From contig JAHLYR010000013.1 of assembly GCA_025128025.1 (NCBI GenBank), positions 1-32,524 on the forward strand: a stretch of 32,524 bases of DNA, given 5' to 3'. This DNA is from Synechococcus sp. CS-1330. Lineage in GTDB: Bacteria; Cyanobacteriota; Cyanobacteriia; PCC-6307; Cyanobiaceae. Below are positions 32,484 through 32,524 of this stretch, piece after piece (the first letter of the stretch is position 1; each line of letters opens with the position of its first letter). A program made the position numbers and the translations under genes. The notes below the pieces were generated by a model, which saw nothing but the letters and a program-made list of their open reading frames with translations, had not been told where the DNA came from and ran no database searches.

Positions 32484-32524
32484 GTGTGAGAAGCAAAGGT
32501 AGATGTCGCGTAAGCGAGATCAGA

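Noticed and set aside
32350-32496. 49-codon upstream extension of cpcE
   Set aside because: Runs through two terminator hairpins, and the CpcE-like N-terminus begins after the ATG at 32349.
1-32524. CRISPR array, insertion sequence, prophage or defence island
   Set aside because: No spaced direct repeats, no transposase or integrase frames and no terminal inverted repeats seen; gene content and composition look like uniform picocyanobacterial core genome.

Overview
The window reads as high-GC picocyanobacterial core genome, of the Cyanobium / Synechococcus type. Support for this: psaD, cpcE/cpcF phycocyanin lyases, a fused panC-cmk, a CAAD-domain membrane protein, a CCB1-like cytochrome b6f assembly factor, a carotenoid desaturase of CrtD type, and the cyanobacterial class of GshA. 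Genes are tightly packed, with many 1-4 nt overlaps of ATGA/GTGA type. I see no transposase, integrase, phage gene, CRISPR array or restriction system, and no base-composition break that suggests a recent island.

Layout. 1-2570: crtD (-), diverging from a fructosamine-kinase-family gene (+). 2571-4635: CAAD protein (-), diverging from a JAMM/M67 metallopeptidase and a MoeB-rhodanese fusion (+). 4677-6750: a tandem-duplicated CobO-type corrinoid adenosyltransferase (-), diverging from larE (+). 6765-8452: speD and recF (-). 8502-8575: tRNA-Arg(CCG). 8690-14896: trpE-gshA-ppc-acetyltransferase, all minus strand and coupled. 14914-19247: mrp-rodA-histidine kinase, then psaD with its own terminator, all minus. 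19359-22558: hemF (+), a secreted amidase-like gene and a CCB1-like gene (-), and an RNase D-like exonuclease (+). 22574-24928: a small coiled-coil protein, an LpxB-related protein, tRNA-Cys, a secreted Cys-containing protein and a 51-residue Cys-rich mini-protein. 24946-28014: aldo/keto reductase (+), a picocyanobacterial hypothetical (-) and purM (-). 28219-30414: rlpA, a terminator, and panC-cmk (+). 30411-32349: cpcE-cpcF-protein tyrosine phosphatase (-), preceded by two tandem terminators that probably end an upstream transcript outside the window, possibly cpcBA.

How the genes fit together. Photosynthesis and its pigments dominate: carotenoids (crtD), haem/chlorophyll precursors (hemF), photosystem I (psaD), b6f maturation (CCB1-like), phycobilin attachment (cpcEF) and thylakoid organisation (CAAD). 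Around them sit housekeeping genes for tryptophan, glutathione, PEP carboxylation, purines, pantothenate/CoA, polyamines, cobamide, molybdopterin/thio-carrier activation, Fe-S delivery and cell-wall shape. I found no wholly new multi-gene system. The points most worth a second look are the phosphatase translationally coupled to the phycocyanin lyases, recF with no standard start codon, the duplicated CobO, the degenerate histidine kinase coupled to rodA, the JAMM + MoeB-rhodanese pair, and the 51-residue Cys-rich protein.
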